DNA of 64,000 nucleotides. Source: an uncultured Azospirillum sp. (GTDB lineage: Bacteria; Pseudomonadota; Alphaproteobacteria; RF32; CAG-239). How positions within the stretch are numbered: position 1 is the first letter of the stretch; every line of letters starts with the position of its first letter. The stretch covers positions 1-64,000 of the forward strand of contig CANDEX010000002.1 of the NCBI GenBank assembly GCA_947383875.1, given 5' to 3'. The notes below the pieces were generated by a model. That model was given only the letters and a program-made list of their open reading frames with translations. It made no database searches and was not told the DNA's origin. A program made the position numbers and the translations under genes. This document shows, piece after piece, positions 24,506-33,625 of this stretch.

Positions 24506-26372
24506 TTATTATCTCCTTTACAAGTTTGAAACGGCGGCGGCGCAGCCAGACGGCAATAAGAGCAATCAGTATAATGAGCAGCAAAGGAATAAAGATTGTA
24601 TTTATGGTAACAATATTACTCAGCTGTTGTTCGTTTTCGCGTTTAATTAGGTATTCTTTTTGTTTAAGTTCTCTCTTTATCTTGCTGATTTTATTTGTGT
24701 TTTCTTCTATTTTTCGAGCGGTATCTGTTGACGATGGTGTTAATGTTTTTTCAACCCCCTGTATCTCTGCAGTCAGTGAATTTAATTCTTCCTGCAACAG
24801 ATTGTATTCTTCTGCGTGGCGGTTAAAGACCTCGTCGTAAACCGCTTCTCCGACAGTTTTGAGAGTTGTTTTTTCTTTATTTTTTAAGCCCAACAATTTA
24901 TTCTTTTCCGTCAGAAAATCAACTGCGCGTAAAATAAAGCTGCCGTTGTCGTATATAGGGGTTAAACCATAAACCGGATTGTTTACGGTTTCTGTGGTAT
25001 CGGCCCAATTTTCAGCGACGAGTAAATCGCTGTCTGCGACAACAATAATTTGAGAAGGAATGATTGACGACGGAAGATATGCATACATCTGTTTTTCAAG
25101 CGGGGTTCCGGCTAGAATGTTGCCCGAAAACAGAGAATCAAACTTTCCTTCTGCCAACAGAGCCAAAATATGGCTTTGGTTATCTGAAGTAAATAAGGAT
25201 GATAGTTCAGGTTGTGTATGCAACATAAATTCCTGCCGGGACAATTTTCCGGCTTCTTGTCCGGCCGTCAACAGCGGTGTGAGACTGATGTTTTCGGATG
25301 TTGGATGAAGGATGAGACTGCCGGGTGTTTTAAGACGAATTTGTGATAATCCGGCCGTCAGCGGATGTTGTTGATTTATTTGTTGTTGATTTAACACCAT
25401 CCAGAAAGGAAACTTTTTGATGCGGTTGCCGTTTGGGGTATTCATCAGCATAATTTCCCCCTGCCCGTTGCTGCCGACAACCGTTTTATAATCTTCTTCA
25501 AATCCCCAATTACGAAACAGCTTGTTTAAATCAGCACTTCCGGCCACAGCAGATGTATGTGTTTCAGCTTGTTTTTCACTGAATACATCAGACAAAATCA
25601 GCAATTTTCCGCCGCGGAGAACATATTGATCCAAAGCATAAAGCAGCAAAGGAGACAGCTCCGTTGGGTTTACGAGAATTAAAACCTTGATTTCAGCCGG
25701 AATTTGTATTGTTTTATCTGAAAATTCAACAATATTATAATCATTTTGAAGTTGTGCAACAATTGCCCAATTGGGGAGGCTTTTGCCATATTGGTGACTG
25801 ATTAACGGCAGCATCGGACTGATTAATCCGACAGAGGGACGTTTTCCCTCATTTATTTTAGATAAAATTCGGGTAATGTCTGTTTCCAGATAGTTGCTGC
25901 GTGAAACGATAAAATTCGGAATAACATAGGTTTGCTTGTTGTGTCCGGAAAACACGGCTCCAAAATATAGATTGCTTTGCCCGCCGGAATCGGTCAGAGG
26001 TTTTAACCCGGCATTCTTTGCTTCCTCTTCCTGCGGGCTGTATGGTTCAGGATTAATAATGTTGATTTTTATTTTTTCAGGTGCGGCTTGTCTGTATTTT
26101 TGAAGAAAGCGGAGGACATAGGGAGCGTAGCCCGCATATGAAGGGTTTTCTTTAGTCAGCGTATTTGACAAATAGACTTTGATGTGTATCGGGCTTTGTA
26201 AGTCCGATAATGTGTTTTGAGAGGCTTGAGACAAAGAATATTGCCGATTGTCGGTCATATCCAATTTGGCATTTCCACCCCACAAGCCGACAGTCACTGT
26301 CAGACTGACAAAAATCAGAAACAATAAAAAGGTAAACAGGACAAGCGATGATAAATTGCGAGATTTTGACAT
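24486..26372 (-). CDS. GldG-like ABC transporter auxiliary protein
   Basis: A 628-residue protein with a helix at each end (about residues 9-32 and near 585-605). The large periplasmic domain is of the GldG/ABC_transp_aux type: KLDMTDNRQYSLSQASQNTLSDLQSPIHIKVYLS near the N-terminus, then SVGLISPMLPL and VLRGGKLLILSDVFS. A coiled coil (LLQEELNSLTAEIQ...) precedes the last helix. In Bacteroidota the homologue works in gliding. In other bacteria the same ATPase-permease-GldG-DUF4340 set is an exporter of unknown substrate. Confidence 0.88.
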   Translation of the reverse strand: MSKSRNLSSLVLFTFLLFLIFVSLTVTVGLWGGNAKLDMTDNRQYSLSQASQNTLSDLQSPIHIKVYLSNTLTKENPSYAGYAPYVLRFLQKYRQAAPEKIKINIINPEPYSPQEEEAKNAGLKPLTDSGGQSNLYFGAVFSGHNKQTYVIPNFIVSRSNYLETDITRILSKINEGKRPSVGLISPMLPLISHQYGKSLPNWAIVAQLQNDYNIVEFSDKTIQIPAEIKVLILVNPTELSPLLLYALDQYVLRGGKLLILSDVFSEKQAETHTSAVAGSADLNKLFRNWGFEEDYKTVVGSNGQGEIMLMNTPNGNRIKKFPFWMVLNQQQINQQHPLTAGLSQIRLKTPGSLILHPTSENISLTPLLTAGQEAGKLSRQEFMLHTQPELSSLFTSDNQSHILALLAEGKFDSLFSGNILAGTPLEKQMYAYLPSSIIPSQIIVVADSDLLVAENWADTTETVNNPVYGLTPIYDNGSFILRAVDFLTEKNKLLGLKNKEKTTLKTVGEAVYDEVFNRHAEEYNLLQEELNSLTAEIQGVEKTLTPSSTDTARKIEENTNKISKIKRELKQKEYLIKRENEQQLSNIVTINTIFIPLLLIILIALIAVWLRRRRFKLVKEIINESPSD

Positions 26373-26381
26373 GGCTTCTCC

Positions 26382-27116
26382 TTATTGTTTCTTATAGTCA
26401 ACAGCGGCAATATTCAGCCATAACATCAGAGCGGTAAACAAGATGAAATAAGTCAAATTGTCTATCCCCGGCTGTCCCATCGTCATATCCTGATAGTGAC
26501 GATAGAAATTAAACAACTGGCTGAGACGGCTGGAAAAAGTTTCGGACATATCTGTCAGTGGTGATAAGATGAAATTGAAGTCAAAGGCTGTTATAAGCCA
26601 GCCGAAAAAAACCGAAAACAGATATGCTATGACAGCGTTGGTATTAAAGGCAGAGATTAAACATCCCAAGGAAGTAATAAAAGCAATCACCAGAGCTGTC
26701 GCCATATAAGCGGATAAAATATTTAGCTTATCCGGCTGTATTAAGTGAGTTGCATAAGTTGTAAACGGCAATGTTAAAAGAAGCATTATCCATCCAAGAA
26801 AACAAGCCGCTAAAAACTTGCCTAAAACGATGATACTATACGGGACGGGTTTGGCCAGCAGAAATTCTATGGTTCCCAAGCGACGTTCATCTGCCCACAA
26901 CCGCATGGTTGCTGCCGGCATAAGGATGATGAATATTTCCGGCTGATAAACAAAGAAGGAATACAGAGCCGAATTATTGTAGGCAAAAAAATGTGAAGAA
27001 TAAAAAGTAGAAAACATGGATAATACCAGATAAACGCCTATTACGATATAAGCTGTCGGCGTGCGAAAATATCCGGCAAATTCTTTTAAGATGATAGCGG
27101 ACAGCTGACGAAACAT
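26382..27116 (-). CDS. ABC-2 type permease, GldF-like
   Basis: A 244-residue membrane protein with six helices. It has the ABC-2 permease features of this class: an N-terminal amphipathic KEFAGYFRTPTAYIV segment and the MRLWADERRLGTIEFLLAKPV loop that contacts the ATPase. ATG 27116 has GGAGAAG upstream and sits 1 base from the ATPase stop; a longer frame from 27155 would overlap the ATPase gene. It forms the channel of the GldA-GldF exporter. Confidence 0.9.
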   Translation of the reverse strand: MFRQLSAIILKEFAGYFRTPTAYIVIGVYLVLSMFSTFYSSHFFAYNNSALYSFFVYQPEIFIILMPAATMRLWADERRLGTIEFLLAKPVPYSIIVLGKFLAACFLGWIMLLLTLPFTTYATHLIQPDKLNILSAYMATALVIAFITSLGCLISAFNTNAVIAYLFSVFFGWLITAFDFNFILSPLTDMSETFSSRLSQLFNFYRHYQDMTMGQPGIDNLTYFILFTALMLWLNIAAVDYKKQ

Positions 27117-27117
27117 T

Positions 27118-27834
27118 TTAAACTTCTCCTGTGATAGCGCGGAAAGCCGAAGCAATGTCGTAGTCTGAACCGCTGAGTTTCAATTCTTGTGGTGAGGTGT
27201 CCCGTACTAATTTTCCTTTGTTAAGCAGGATGACCCTGTTGGCAACAGCTTCAACTTCTTCCATAATATGAGTGGAAACAATAATGATGCTGCGGCTGCC
27301 GTAAGCTTGAATAAACTTATGAATTTCATATTTTTGGTTAGGATCAAGTCCTTCGGTCGGCTCATCCAGAATTAAAATTCGCGGCTGCAGAATTAATGCT
27401 GCCGCAATGGCAACCCTATGTTTAAAGCCTTTAGAAAGTGTTTCGATTTTTTGGTTTATGACATTTTGCAGTTGTAATTGGGCTACTGTATTTTTGAACG
27501 ACTGATTAAATTCTGCGGCAGGTAAACAACCTAAATCAGCAGAATATTTAAGAAACTCGCCAACTGTCATTTCCGGATAAAGCGGTGCATTTTCTGGAAC
27601 ATAACCGATTTTTCGTAAAGCATCGACTCGTTTTTGCCGGGGATTATATCCATAGATTTCCACATCTCCGGAGGATGGTTCCAAATAACCGGTCAGCAGG
27701 CGCAACAAGGTGGTTTTGCCGGCTCCGTTAGGTCCGAGCAAGGCCACAATATCACCTTTTTTTAAACAGAAATTAAGGTTATCTAAGGCTTTAATCGCAC
27801 CAAAATCCTTAGATAAATTTTTTACGACAATCAT
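27118..27834 (-). CDS. ABC transporter ATPase, GldA-like
   Basis: A 238-residue ATPase and first gene of the operon. It has Walker A GPNGAGKTT, a degenerate signature LSKGFKHRV in place of LSGGQ, Walker B ILILDEPTEGLDP and the H-loop STHIMEEV. The LSKG(F/Y)xxR signature is normal for this exporter class. ATG 27834 with GGGA eight bases upstream is preferred over TTG 27852. It energises the adjacent permease. Confidence 0.92.
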   Translation of the reverse strand: MIVVKNLSKDFGAIKALDNLNFCLKKGDIVALLGPNGAGKTTLLRLLTGYLEPSSGDVEIYGYNPRQKRVDALRKIGYVPENAPLYPEMTVGEFLKYSADLGCLPAAEFNQSFKNTVAQLQLQNVINQKIETLSKGFKHRVAIAAALILQPRILILDEPTEGLDPNQKYEIHKFIQAYGSRSIIIVSTHIMEEVEAVANRVILLNKGKLVRDTSPQELKLSGSDYDIASAFRAITGEV

Positions 27835-27988
27835 TTGTTCATCCCAAAACAATCAGTTATGACTTGTTTATTGTAACAGAGATTTTTTAAATTTTAACAA
27901 CTATTTTTATTTTTCAAAATGTTTAATGACAAAATGTTTATTTTCATTTATTTATATAAGAAACAAATTCAGATTATGGAGTGATACC

Positions 27989-28513
27989 GTGCAGGAAGTT
28001 TATACAAAGGAAGAAACCCAGTCATTTAAGGTTGGGGCTTATGTTGCTTTGATTATTCTGGCCGTCATTGCTTATAAGGCTTTGACTGCCGACACAGTGG
28101 AACATGTTGACAGCGGTACTTATTATCCCTTGCAGGCTCGTTTCGGACGGACGGACGGTTTGTTGGTCGGAAATAAAGTGCGAATGGCCGGTGTTACCGT
28201 GGGCAAAGTTGTTGATGCGCAGCTTGATGAGCATTTTAATGCAATCATGACGATTGAAATTAAAGAAGGAATCAATATCCCTGATGACAGCAGTGCTTCA
28301 ATTGTCAGTTCCGGATTAATGGGGGCCAAATATATTGAGATTGAACCGGGCGGGTCTGAAGATTATCTGTCGTCGGGCAGTGAGTTTTCCTATACGCAGG
28401 ATGCCATGGTTATTGAAGAGCTGCTGGACCGCATTGTCAGTATGGGTAAGGCTAAACGTTCTCCCAAAGAACAGGCCGAAATAGAAAATATGGAAAAAGA
28501 GCTTGATATGTAA
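27989..28513 (+). CDS. mlaD: MlaD-family lipid transport protein, copy 1
   Basis: A 174-residue protein with an N-terminal anchor helix (VGAYVALIILAVIAYKAL) and a single MCE domain: ARFGRTDGLLVGNKVRMAGVTVGKV...SSGLMGAKYIEIEPGG. MlaD hexamers bind phospholipid at the inner membrane for transfer across the periplasm. GTG 27989 has GGAG eight bases upstream; the longer ORF from 27926 has none. A second MlaD follows 26 bases later, but MlaE, MlaF and MlaB are not in the window. Confidence 0.9.
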   Translation: MQEVYTKEETQSFKVGAYVALIILAVIAYKALTADTVEHVDSGTYYPLQARFGRTDGLLVGNKVRMAGVTVGKVVDAQLDEHFNAIMTIEIKEGINIPDDSSASIVSSGLMGAKYIEIEPGGSEDYLSSGSEFSYTQDAMVIEELLDRIVSMGKAKRSPKEQAEIENMEKELDM

Positions 28514-28539
28514 GCTGAAAAAGATGTGAGGAGATCATT

Positions 28540-28998
28540 ATGAATAAGAAACCAGTTGAAACCATTATGGGTATTGTTGTTATTTTCGTGGCAGCTTTTT
28601 TCCTGTTTTTTGCCTATAAAGTATCTGATTTACAGGTTGTTAAAGGATATAACATTAATGCCAAATTTCTTAAAGTCGGTGGGCTGAATGTCGGATCCGA
28701 TGTCAGAATTAACGGTATTAAAGTCGGTACCGTTATTGCTCAGTCTCTCAATACGGACGATTATGAAGCCGATGTCAAACTCAGCATTTCATCTAGTGTT
28801 CGTTTGCCGAAAGACAGTGTTGTTTCTGTTGCCGGTGACGGATTGATGGGAAACAAATTTGTTAAAATCGAACCGGGAAAATCTTCCGAATATTTGGAAG
28901 ACGGAGATACGGCAACCAATACCAGAGATTTTAAGACGCTGGAAGACATGGTTGGTGAAATTATCTTTATGGTGACTGATAATGGCGAACAGAAATAA
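28540..28998 (+). CDS. mlaD: MlaD-family lipid transport protein, copy 2
   Basis: A 152-residue second MCE protein with the same plan: anchor helix (IMGIVVIFVAAFFLFFAY) and MCE core (FLKVGGLNVGSDVRINGIKVGTV...GDGLMGNKFVKIEPGKS). It is clearly related to copy 1 but well diverged; many positions differ in every segment. Alphaproteobacteria commonly have one mlaD before a DUF2155 gene. This copy holds that position, since its end overlaps the DUF2155 gene by 17 bases. GAGGAG precedes the ATG. Confidence 0.92.
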   Translation: MNKKPVETIMGIVVIFVAAFFLFFAYKVSDLQVVKGYNINAKFLKVGGLNVGSDVRINGIKVGTVIAQSLNTDDYEADVKLSISSSVRLPKDSVVSVAGDGLMGNKFVKIEPGKSSEYLEDGDTATNTRDFKTLEDMVGEIIFMVTDNGEQK

Positions 28999-29962
28999 CC
29001 TTTCTTTACGCGGATTATTGGCCGGTTGTTTATTAAGTTCAACGGCAGCTGCTTATGAGCTTCCGATGAATACGGCAAAAATGCAGGCGATGGATAAGAT
29101 TACCGGCAGGGTTAGTGTTATTGAAGCTCCCGTAAATCGTGAAGTGCACTTTGGCAGCTTTTCTATTGTGGTTCGTTCATGCAAGTCAGCTCCGCCGGAA
29201 GAAACTCCGGAAAATTATGCTTTTGTTGATGTGGCCGATACGGATAAAGACGGTAAATTATACAATATTTTCAAAGGTTGGATGACATCATCTTCCCCGG
29301 CTTTGAATGCCATAGAACATCCGATTTATGATGTGTGGTTGTTGCAATGTGTCAATAAACAGGGCATCATAAAGGAAATGACCCAAGCAGAACTAAGCGA
29401 ACGGGATAATCTTCCAAAGAAAAAAAGTAACGAAAAGAATGAGACAATCTCGAAAGAAGCGATAAAAGCTGCAGAAGCTGAGGCGGAAGCCAAGGCTGCT
29501 GCTGAAGAAGAAAAAGCCGCAGAAGAATTACAAGCGGCAATCTCTGCAGTTGCCGAATCTGAAACGGTTGAAACTCCCTCTCCTGTTGCTGTTGAAGTTA
29601 TTGAAGATAACACAGAAGACAAAGTTGTTGAAGACGGTGCACCGATATCACTTATTCCGACATTAGGCAATCCTCAGCCTCAGGCTGAAGAAATATCTAA
29701 TCCGCCGGCACCGACTGAAAGCAGTGTTTCGGAAGAACCGGCAGCAGAGGAAATTGTTTCATCTGAACCGATGGAAGCAAAGGTTACGGATGAAGACTCT
29801 GTTACGGTAAATTCTGAAACAATAAATGAATCGGTTGAAAGTAATGTTTTAACTCCTGCTGTTGTTTTAACGGAAGAAGACGTCCTTCCGACGGTTGATG
29901 CTTCAGAAGAATCAGCCGAAGAAGATGCTAATACTGTAGCTGAAACGGAAAAGAATGACTAA
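28982..29962 (+). CDS. DUF2155 exported protein with acidic tail
   Basis: A 326-residue protein with a signal peptide (RGLLAGCLLSSTAAA). The conserved DUF2155 domain spans about residues 30-130: KITGRVSVIEAPVNREVHFGSFSIVVRSCKS and FKGWMTSSSPALNAIEHPIYDVWLLQC. The last 190 residues are Ala/Glu/Pro/Val-rich and probably disordered. The domain is almost confined to Alphaproteobacteria, next to mlaD. Two domain cysteines may pair. The function is unknown; a role in outer-membrane lipid transport is inferred from context. Confidence 0.88.
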   Translation: MANRNNLSLRGLLAGCLLSSTAAAYELPMNTAKMQAMDKITGRVSVIEAPVNREVHFGSFSIVVRSCKSAPPEETPENYAFVDVADTDKDGKLYNIFKGWMTSSSPALNAIEHPIYDVWLLQCVNKQGIIKEMTQAELSERDNLPKKKSNEKNETISKEAIKAAEAEAEAKAAAEEEKAAEELQAAISAVAESETVETPSPVAVEVIEDNTEDKVVEDGAPISLIPTLGNPQPQAEEISNPPAPTESSVSEEPAAEEIVSSEPMEAKVTDEDSVTVNSETINESVESNVLTPAVVLTEEDVLPTVDASEESAEEDANTVAETEKND

Positions 29963-29969
29963 ATTCAGG

Positions 29970-30008
29970 CCAAGCCGGGATGCCTTTAACACTCCCGGTT
30001 TGGTTTTT
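29970..30008 (+). terminator. Terminator of the mlaD-DUF2155 operon
   Basis: CCAAGCCGGGA and TCCCGGTTTGG form an 11-bp stem with one G-U pair, then five T residues. Confidence 0.9.
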
Positions 30009-30050
30009 CGCCATTAACGATACTCGTGGTAAAAGAAAAGTATAATTACT

Positions 30051-30088
30051 ACAATTATCCCCAGAAACCTCCGATAATTGTTTCTTTT
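30051..30088 (+). other. AT-rich hairpin in the spacer before the hydrolase gene
   Basis: ACAATTATC (30051-30059) and GATAATTGT (30073-30081) are perfect inverted repeats around 13 bases, followed by TTCTTTT. It could be a weak second terminator or an operator for the downstream gene. Confidence 0.4.
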
Positions 30089-30189
30089 AAATATTTTCGT
30101 CTTATAATCCCCATGTAATTAATGATAGAAAAATTTTTATTATTAATCGTCTAATATAATTTACACACTATAAAACAGGATAAACGCTA

Positions 30190-30672
30190 ATGACTAACGA
30201 TGCGCTGCTTGTGGTAGATGTACAAAATGGTTTTATAAATGATAACACCCGTGATTTACCTCATAAAATTGAAGAAATTCAAAATAACTACAAAACTGTT
30301 CTGGCCTTGCAGTTTATAAATCTTGAAGGCTCTATGTTTCGCCGAGAATTAAACTGGACGAAACTATCATTAAATACAGATGAAGTCGAATTGGCTTTTA
30401 CACCTCGAAATGATATTCTGATTTTTCCTAAATATGCATACGGTGTTTCTTCTCAATTATTGAATTATCTTATTGAAAACAATATCAATTCCATAGATGT
30501 TTGTGGTTTGAATACAGATGGCTGCGTTACCAAAATCTGTATGGATTTGTTTGACAATGGTATTTTACCTAAAGTTTTGAGTGGCTATTGTGCCAGCTGT
30601 GTCGGGCAACTGGTACATGAACAGGCATTAGTGTCTTTAAAGCATATTATCGGTGCTCAAAACGTTATTTGA
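30190..30672 (+). CDS. Isochorismatase-family cysteine hydrolase
   Basis: A 160-residue protein with the catalytic triad of the family: D10 (VVDVQNGF), K81 (IFPKYAYG) and C112 (GLNTDGCVTKIC). The family hydrolyses amides and related bonds (nicotinamide, N-carbamoyl groups, isochorismate). The protein is short and no substrate signature is seen. The stop overlaps the following glycosyltransferase frame in a TTGA, an unusual pairing. A cis-Pro motif typical of the family is not evident. Confidence 0.87.
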   Translation: MTNDALLVVDVQNGFINDNTRDLPHKIEEIQNNYKTVLALQFINLEGSMFRRELNWTKLSLNTDEVELAFTPRNDILIFPKYAYGVSSQLLNYLIENNINSIDVCGLNTDGCVTKICMDLFDNGILPKVLSGYCASCVGQLVHEQALVSLKHIIGAQNVI

Positions 30673-31697
30673 AGACGGAAATTGTCGATAGTCTGAATTT
30701 TGCATTGAGTTTACTGAGGATACACGGTAAACTCATTGCAGTTTTAAATAATGAAAGTAAAAAAATGGCTGTTTCCCCGATAGATGTCAGTTTTGTGATG
30801 ACGGTTTATAATAAAGAATATTATCTGCCCTCTGTTCTTAATGCACTGTTAAATCAATCCGGATTAAAAAATCCTGAATTTATTTTTGTGGATGATTTAT
30901 CGACTGACAAATCAGTGGAGATTATTCGGGAGATGACCAAAGATGTTCCCAATGTTAAAATTATTGACAATAAGGAAAATCGGGGAATTAGCGTACGGAT
31001 TAATCAGGGTATTGCTGAGGCGCAAGGTGAATATACACGAATGCTGGACTCGGATGATATTTTTCCGTTAGATTCAACCGCCAAGATGCTTGAATTGGCG
31101 AAAAAACATCAGGCTGATATGGTCTACGGTTGTTTTACCAAGACAGGCAAAGAACCGCAAGCATTGGAAAACGAATATCTGTCTCCTTTTAAATATCGTT
31201 ATAATTCTAATGCTTTGCAGGGTGTATTGACAGGTAGATTTACCCGTATGGGACAGTTAATTCGTACATCAGTGTTGCAGAAGGCTCAAGGTGCGGACGA
31301 ACGTGTTTTTATTCAAGATGAATCTATTCCGCTGAGATGCGCCGTTCATGCTCTGGGGATTATTAAGATGGATGCTAATGTTGTTTTGGTTCCCAAAGAA
31401 TTGGGTAATTTTTCAGGAAATAAAATTCAGTTAGATAATGATCGTTTTCTGGCTTATTATTACCTTATTGCCGACAATCCGCAACTGCCGCTATGGGCGA
31501 TGAAGCTGTTGAATAAACGTGCTGTTTCGGCTTACTGGAAATATTTTAAAAAGACAAGAAAGTTTCCCTATCTTTCTCAAACATTTTTATTGTATCTGCA
31601 AAATAAAATATTGCCGCAAGCTCCTCAGCAAAGCGTATTGAAAAAAATGCGAGATGAGTTTTTAAGCTTGAAAAATGTTCGACGGATAAAAGCCTGA
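30669..31697 (+). CDS. Family 2 glycosyltransferase
   Basis: A 342-residue protein. The GT-A domain begins at about residue 38: SFVMTVYNKEYYLPSVLNALLNQS, the nucleotide-binding FVDDLSTDKSVEII, and the metal-binding LDSDDIFPLDS. These fit inverting GT2 enzymes that use nucleotide sugars for surface polysaccharide or LPS. No membrane helix is seen. The start is unsure: TTG 30669 overlaps the upstream stop (TTGA) but lacks a ribosome site, while ATG 30765 would still keep the whole GT2 fold. Confidence 0.85.
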   Translation: MKTEIVDSLNFALSLLRIHGKLIAVLNNESKKMAVSPIDVSFVMTVYNKEYYLPSVLNALLNQSGLKNPEFIFVDDLSTDKSVEIIREMTKDVPNVKIIDNKENRGISVRINQGIAEAQGEYTRMLDSDDIFPLDSTAKMLELAKKHQADMVYGCFTKTGKEPQALENEYLSPFKYRYNSNALQGVLTGRFTRMGQLIRTSVLQKAQGADERVFIQDESIPLRCAVHALGIIKMDANVVLVPKELGNFSGNKIQLDNDRFLAYYYLIADNPQLPLWAMKLLNKRAVSAYWKYFKKTRKFPYLSQTFLLYLQNKILPQAPQQSVLKKMRDEFLSLKNVRRIKA

Positions 31698-31705
31698 TAC
31701 ATGAA

Positions 31706-31787
31706 GTCAGCAGATACAGTATTGCTGCAGATAAAGTGTGTGGGTTGTGTTTGAAAACTTTATCGTCGCTTTACCATATTTGCTGAC
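31706..31787 (+). other. Nested hairpin after the glycosyltransferase gene
   Basis: An outer 11-bp repeat (GTCAGCAGATA 31706-31716, TATTTGCTGAC 31777-31787, one G-U) encloses a perfect 8-bp repeat (GATAAAGT 31730-31737, ACTTTATC 31757-31764). A T run (TCTTTTTTT) follows at 31809-31816. It may end the transcript or be a small structured RNA; no family is recognised. Confidence 0.4.
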
Positions 31788-31855
31788 ATTACTGATATAG
31801 TTATTTATCTTTTTTTACAAAGCTAATAAATAGTTGAGGCTAAGGTTGTAGGTGT

Positions 31856-32230
31856 TTAATTCTTTGCAACGCAATCATCGCCATTGAATGTATAGTCTGT
31901 AATTTCGCCATTCGTAATAGTAAAACTGGTTTTACAGTAGTAATTTTGGTTTTCATCTGAGGGAAAACCATAATCCGGTGTTTGTATAGCTTCGTATTGG
32001 ACTTCATATCCTTGGTAGGGTTGACTATTGCCGTTAATCGGCCCGTTTTCATCAATTTCGACATAGGTGACGATCTTTTCGTTTGGGGCAACGTAAAATT
32101 CGTTAGTCGGCATTCCCCAATTTTCATAAAGTGTTTCCTGGCTCATGCCTACAAAATTTTGTAATTGTGTGTTGTAAGCATTTTGATCGGAGACACATCC
32201 CATCAGCAATAAAACGCACAGAATTAACAT
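31856..32230 (-). CDS. Small lipoprotein, possibly BamE/OmlA-like
   Basis: A 124-residue lipoprotein with lipobox LLMGC, so Cys12 is lipidated. The mature part contains FVGMSQETLYENWGMPTNEFYV, which resembles the helix-turn and W-G-x-P of BamE/SmpA-type folds. A C-terminal pair of cysteines (YYCKTS, GDDCVAKN) could form a disulfide. ATG 32230 has GGAG eight bases upstream and gives a short, standard signal peptide; the frame from 32251 is less likely. Probably outer-membrane anchored. Confidence 0.72.
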   Translation of the reverse strand: MLILCVLLLMGCVSDQNAYNTQLQNFVGMSQETLYENWGMPTNEFYVAPNEKIVTYVEIDENGPINGNSQPYQGYEVQYEAIQTPDYGFPSDENQNYYCKTSFTITNGEITDYTFNGDDCVAKN

Positions 32231-32314
32231 ATATTTTCTCCTCTGAATCAATATTTAAATATAAAACTTTTGGTCAGGGGAGTACTTAATATGTCTTTCT
32301 CGTTTTTCAAGCGG

Positions 32315-33625
32315 TTACGATGATAATTTTGTTTCTAGTTTTGAAAGATTAACGGCATTAATTTTGATATTAAGCAGTAAAGTTTCACCGCGAGTTTGGC
32401 AATCTAAAACTTTGGCATTGGCATAAATCCAGGAAATCAGCTGACCATCGGCGGCAGAAAGCTTGATTTGAGTTTGGATGTGAGAGGCGGACAGCTTGTC
32501 ATCGATAAGCTGCAAGAAAGTATTTGTCCCCTCTCCTGTTACGGCAGATGCCGGAATAACATTTAGCCGTCGGTCACTGATTTGTTTCAGCTTTTCACGT
32601 TCGTCAGAAGACAATAAATCAATTTTATTAAGGATTTCAATATACTTATCCTGTTGTTCTATTTCTTCCAGTCCTAAATTGGATAAGACATTTAATACGT
32701 CTTTTTTCTGTTCTCCGGTATTGGGATTAGCAATATCGCGAACATGGACGACCAAGTCTGCTTCCAGAACTTCTTCCAGTGTGGCGCGGAAAGACATAAT
32801 CAACTCGTGTGGTAAGTCAGAGATAAAACCGACAGTGTCCGAGAGTATAACTTCACGGCCGGAAGGCAGTTTTATACGACGCATTGTCGGATCCAGGGTT
32901 GCAAAGAGTAAATCTTTGGCAAAGACGTCAGAATTTGCGAGGCGATTAAACAAACTTGATTTGCCGGCGTTTGTATAGCCGACCAATGCAACTACGGGAT
33001 AAGGAATTTTCTGTCTGGCATGACGTTGTAAAGCTCGGGTTTGCTTCACTTTTTCTAATTCTTTTTTTATTTTAACGATTTTATCATCAATGATGCGGCG
33101 ATCCAGTTCTATTTGTGTTTCTCCCGGTCCGCCGAGAAATCCGGCACCGCCTCGTTGGCGTTCCAAGTGTGTCCAGCTGCGAACCAAACGTGAACGCTGA
33201 TAATTTAAATGTGCTAATTCTACTTGTAATTTACCTTCACGGGTTTTGGCTCTTTCGCCAAAGATTTCCAAAATAAGTGCTGTTCGGTCTATTACTTTGA
33301 CATTTAGTTTCTTCTCCAAATTACGTTGCTGAATTGGAGTGAGCGAAATGTCAACAATCAGAAGTTCGATTTCTTTTTCTTTGATTGTCTGTTCTAATTT
33401 TTCTAAATATCCCTGCCCTAAAAATACAGACGGTTTAATTTGACGTAGTTTGGCAATATCTGCAAAGACAACATCCAGATTAATAGCTAAAGCCAAGCCG
33501 CAGGCTTCTTCCAATCTGGCTTCCGGTGACAACTGAATCGTTGAGTTGGGCAGACTGGGAAAAACAACTGCGGCTTTACTGCGATAATTTCTATTTGTAT
33601 CGAATCCGGTCAATTTAATCTTCAC
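32315..33625 (-). CDS. hflX: GTPase HflX
   Basis: A ribosome-binding GTPase that rescues stalled or heat-damaged 50S subunits. It has the N-terminal HflX domain with the [35 protein letters not shown] glycine-rich linker. The G domain shows G1 [10 protein letters not shown]3 [10 protein letters not shown] and G4 NKID. The start is ambiguous: GTG 33625, TTG 33634 and TTG 33613 all lie at or inside the end of hfq. I use GTG 33625. Order hfq-hflX is conserved in proteobacteria and indicates co-transcription. Confidence 0.95.
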   Translation of the reverse strand: MKIKLTGFDTNRNYRSKAAVVFPSLPNSTIQLSPEARLEEACGLALAINLDVVFADIAKLRQIKPSVFLGQGYLEKLEQTIKEKEIELLIVDISLTPIQQRNLEKKLNVKVIDRTALILEIFGERAKTREGKLQVELAHLNYQRSRLVRSWTHLERQRGGAGFLGGPGETQIELDRRIIDDKIVKIKKELEKVKQTRALQRHARQKIPYPVVALVGYTNAGKSSLFNRLANSDVFAKDLLFATLDPTMRRIKLPSGREVILSDTVGFISDLPHELIMSFRATLEEVLEADLVVHVRDIANPNTGEQKKDVLNVLSNLGLEEIEQQDKYIEILNKIDLLSSDEREKLKQISDRRLNVIPASAVTGEGTNTFLQLIDDKLSASHIQTQIKLSAADGQLISWIYANAKVLDCQTRGETLLLNIKINAVNLSKLETKLSS

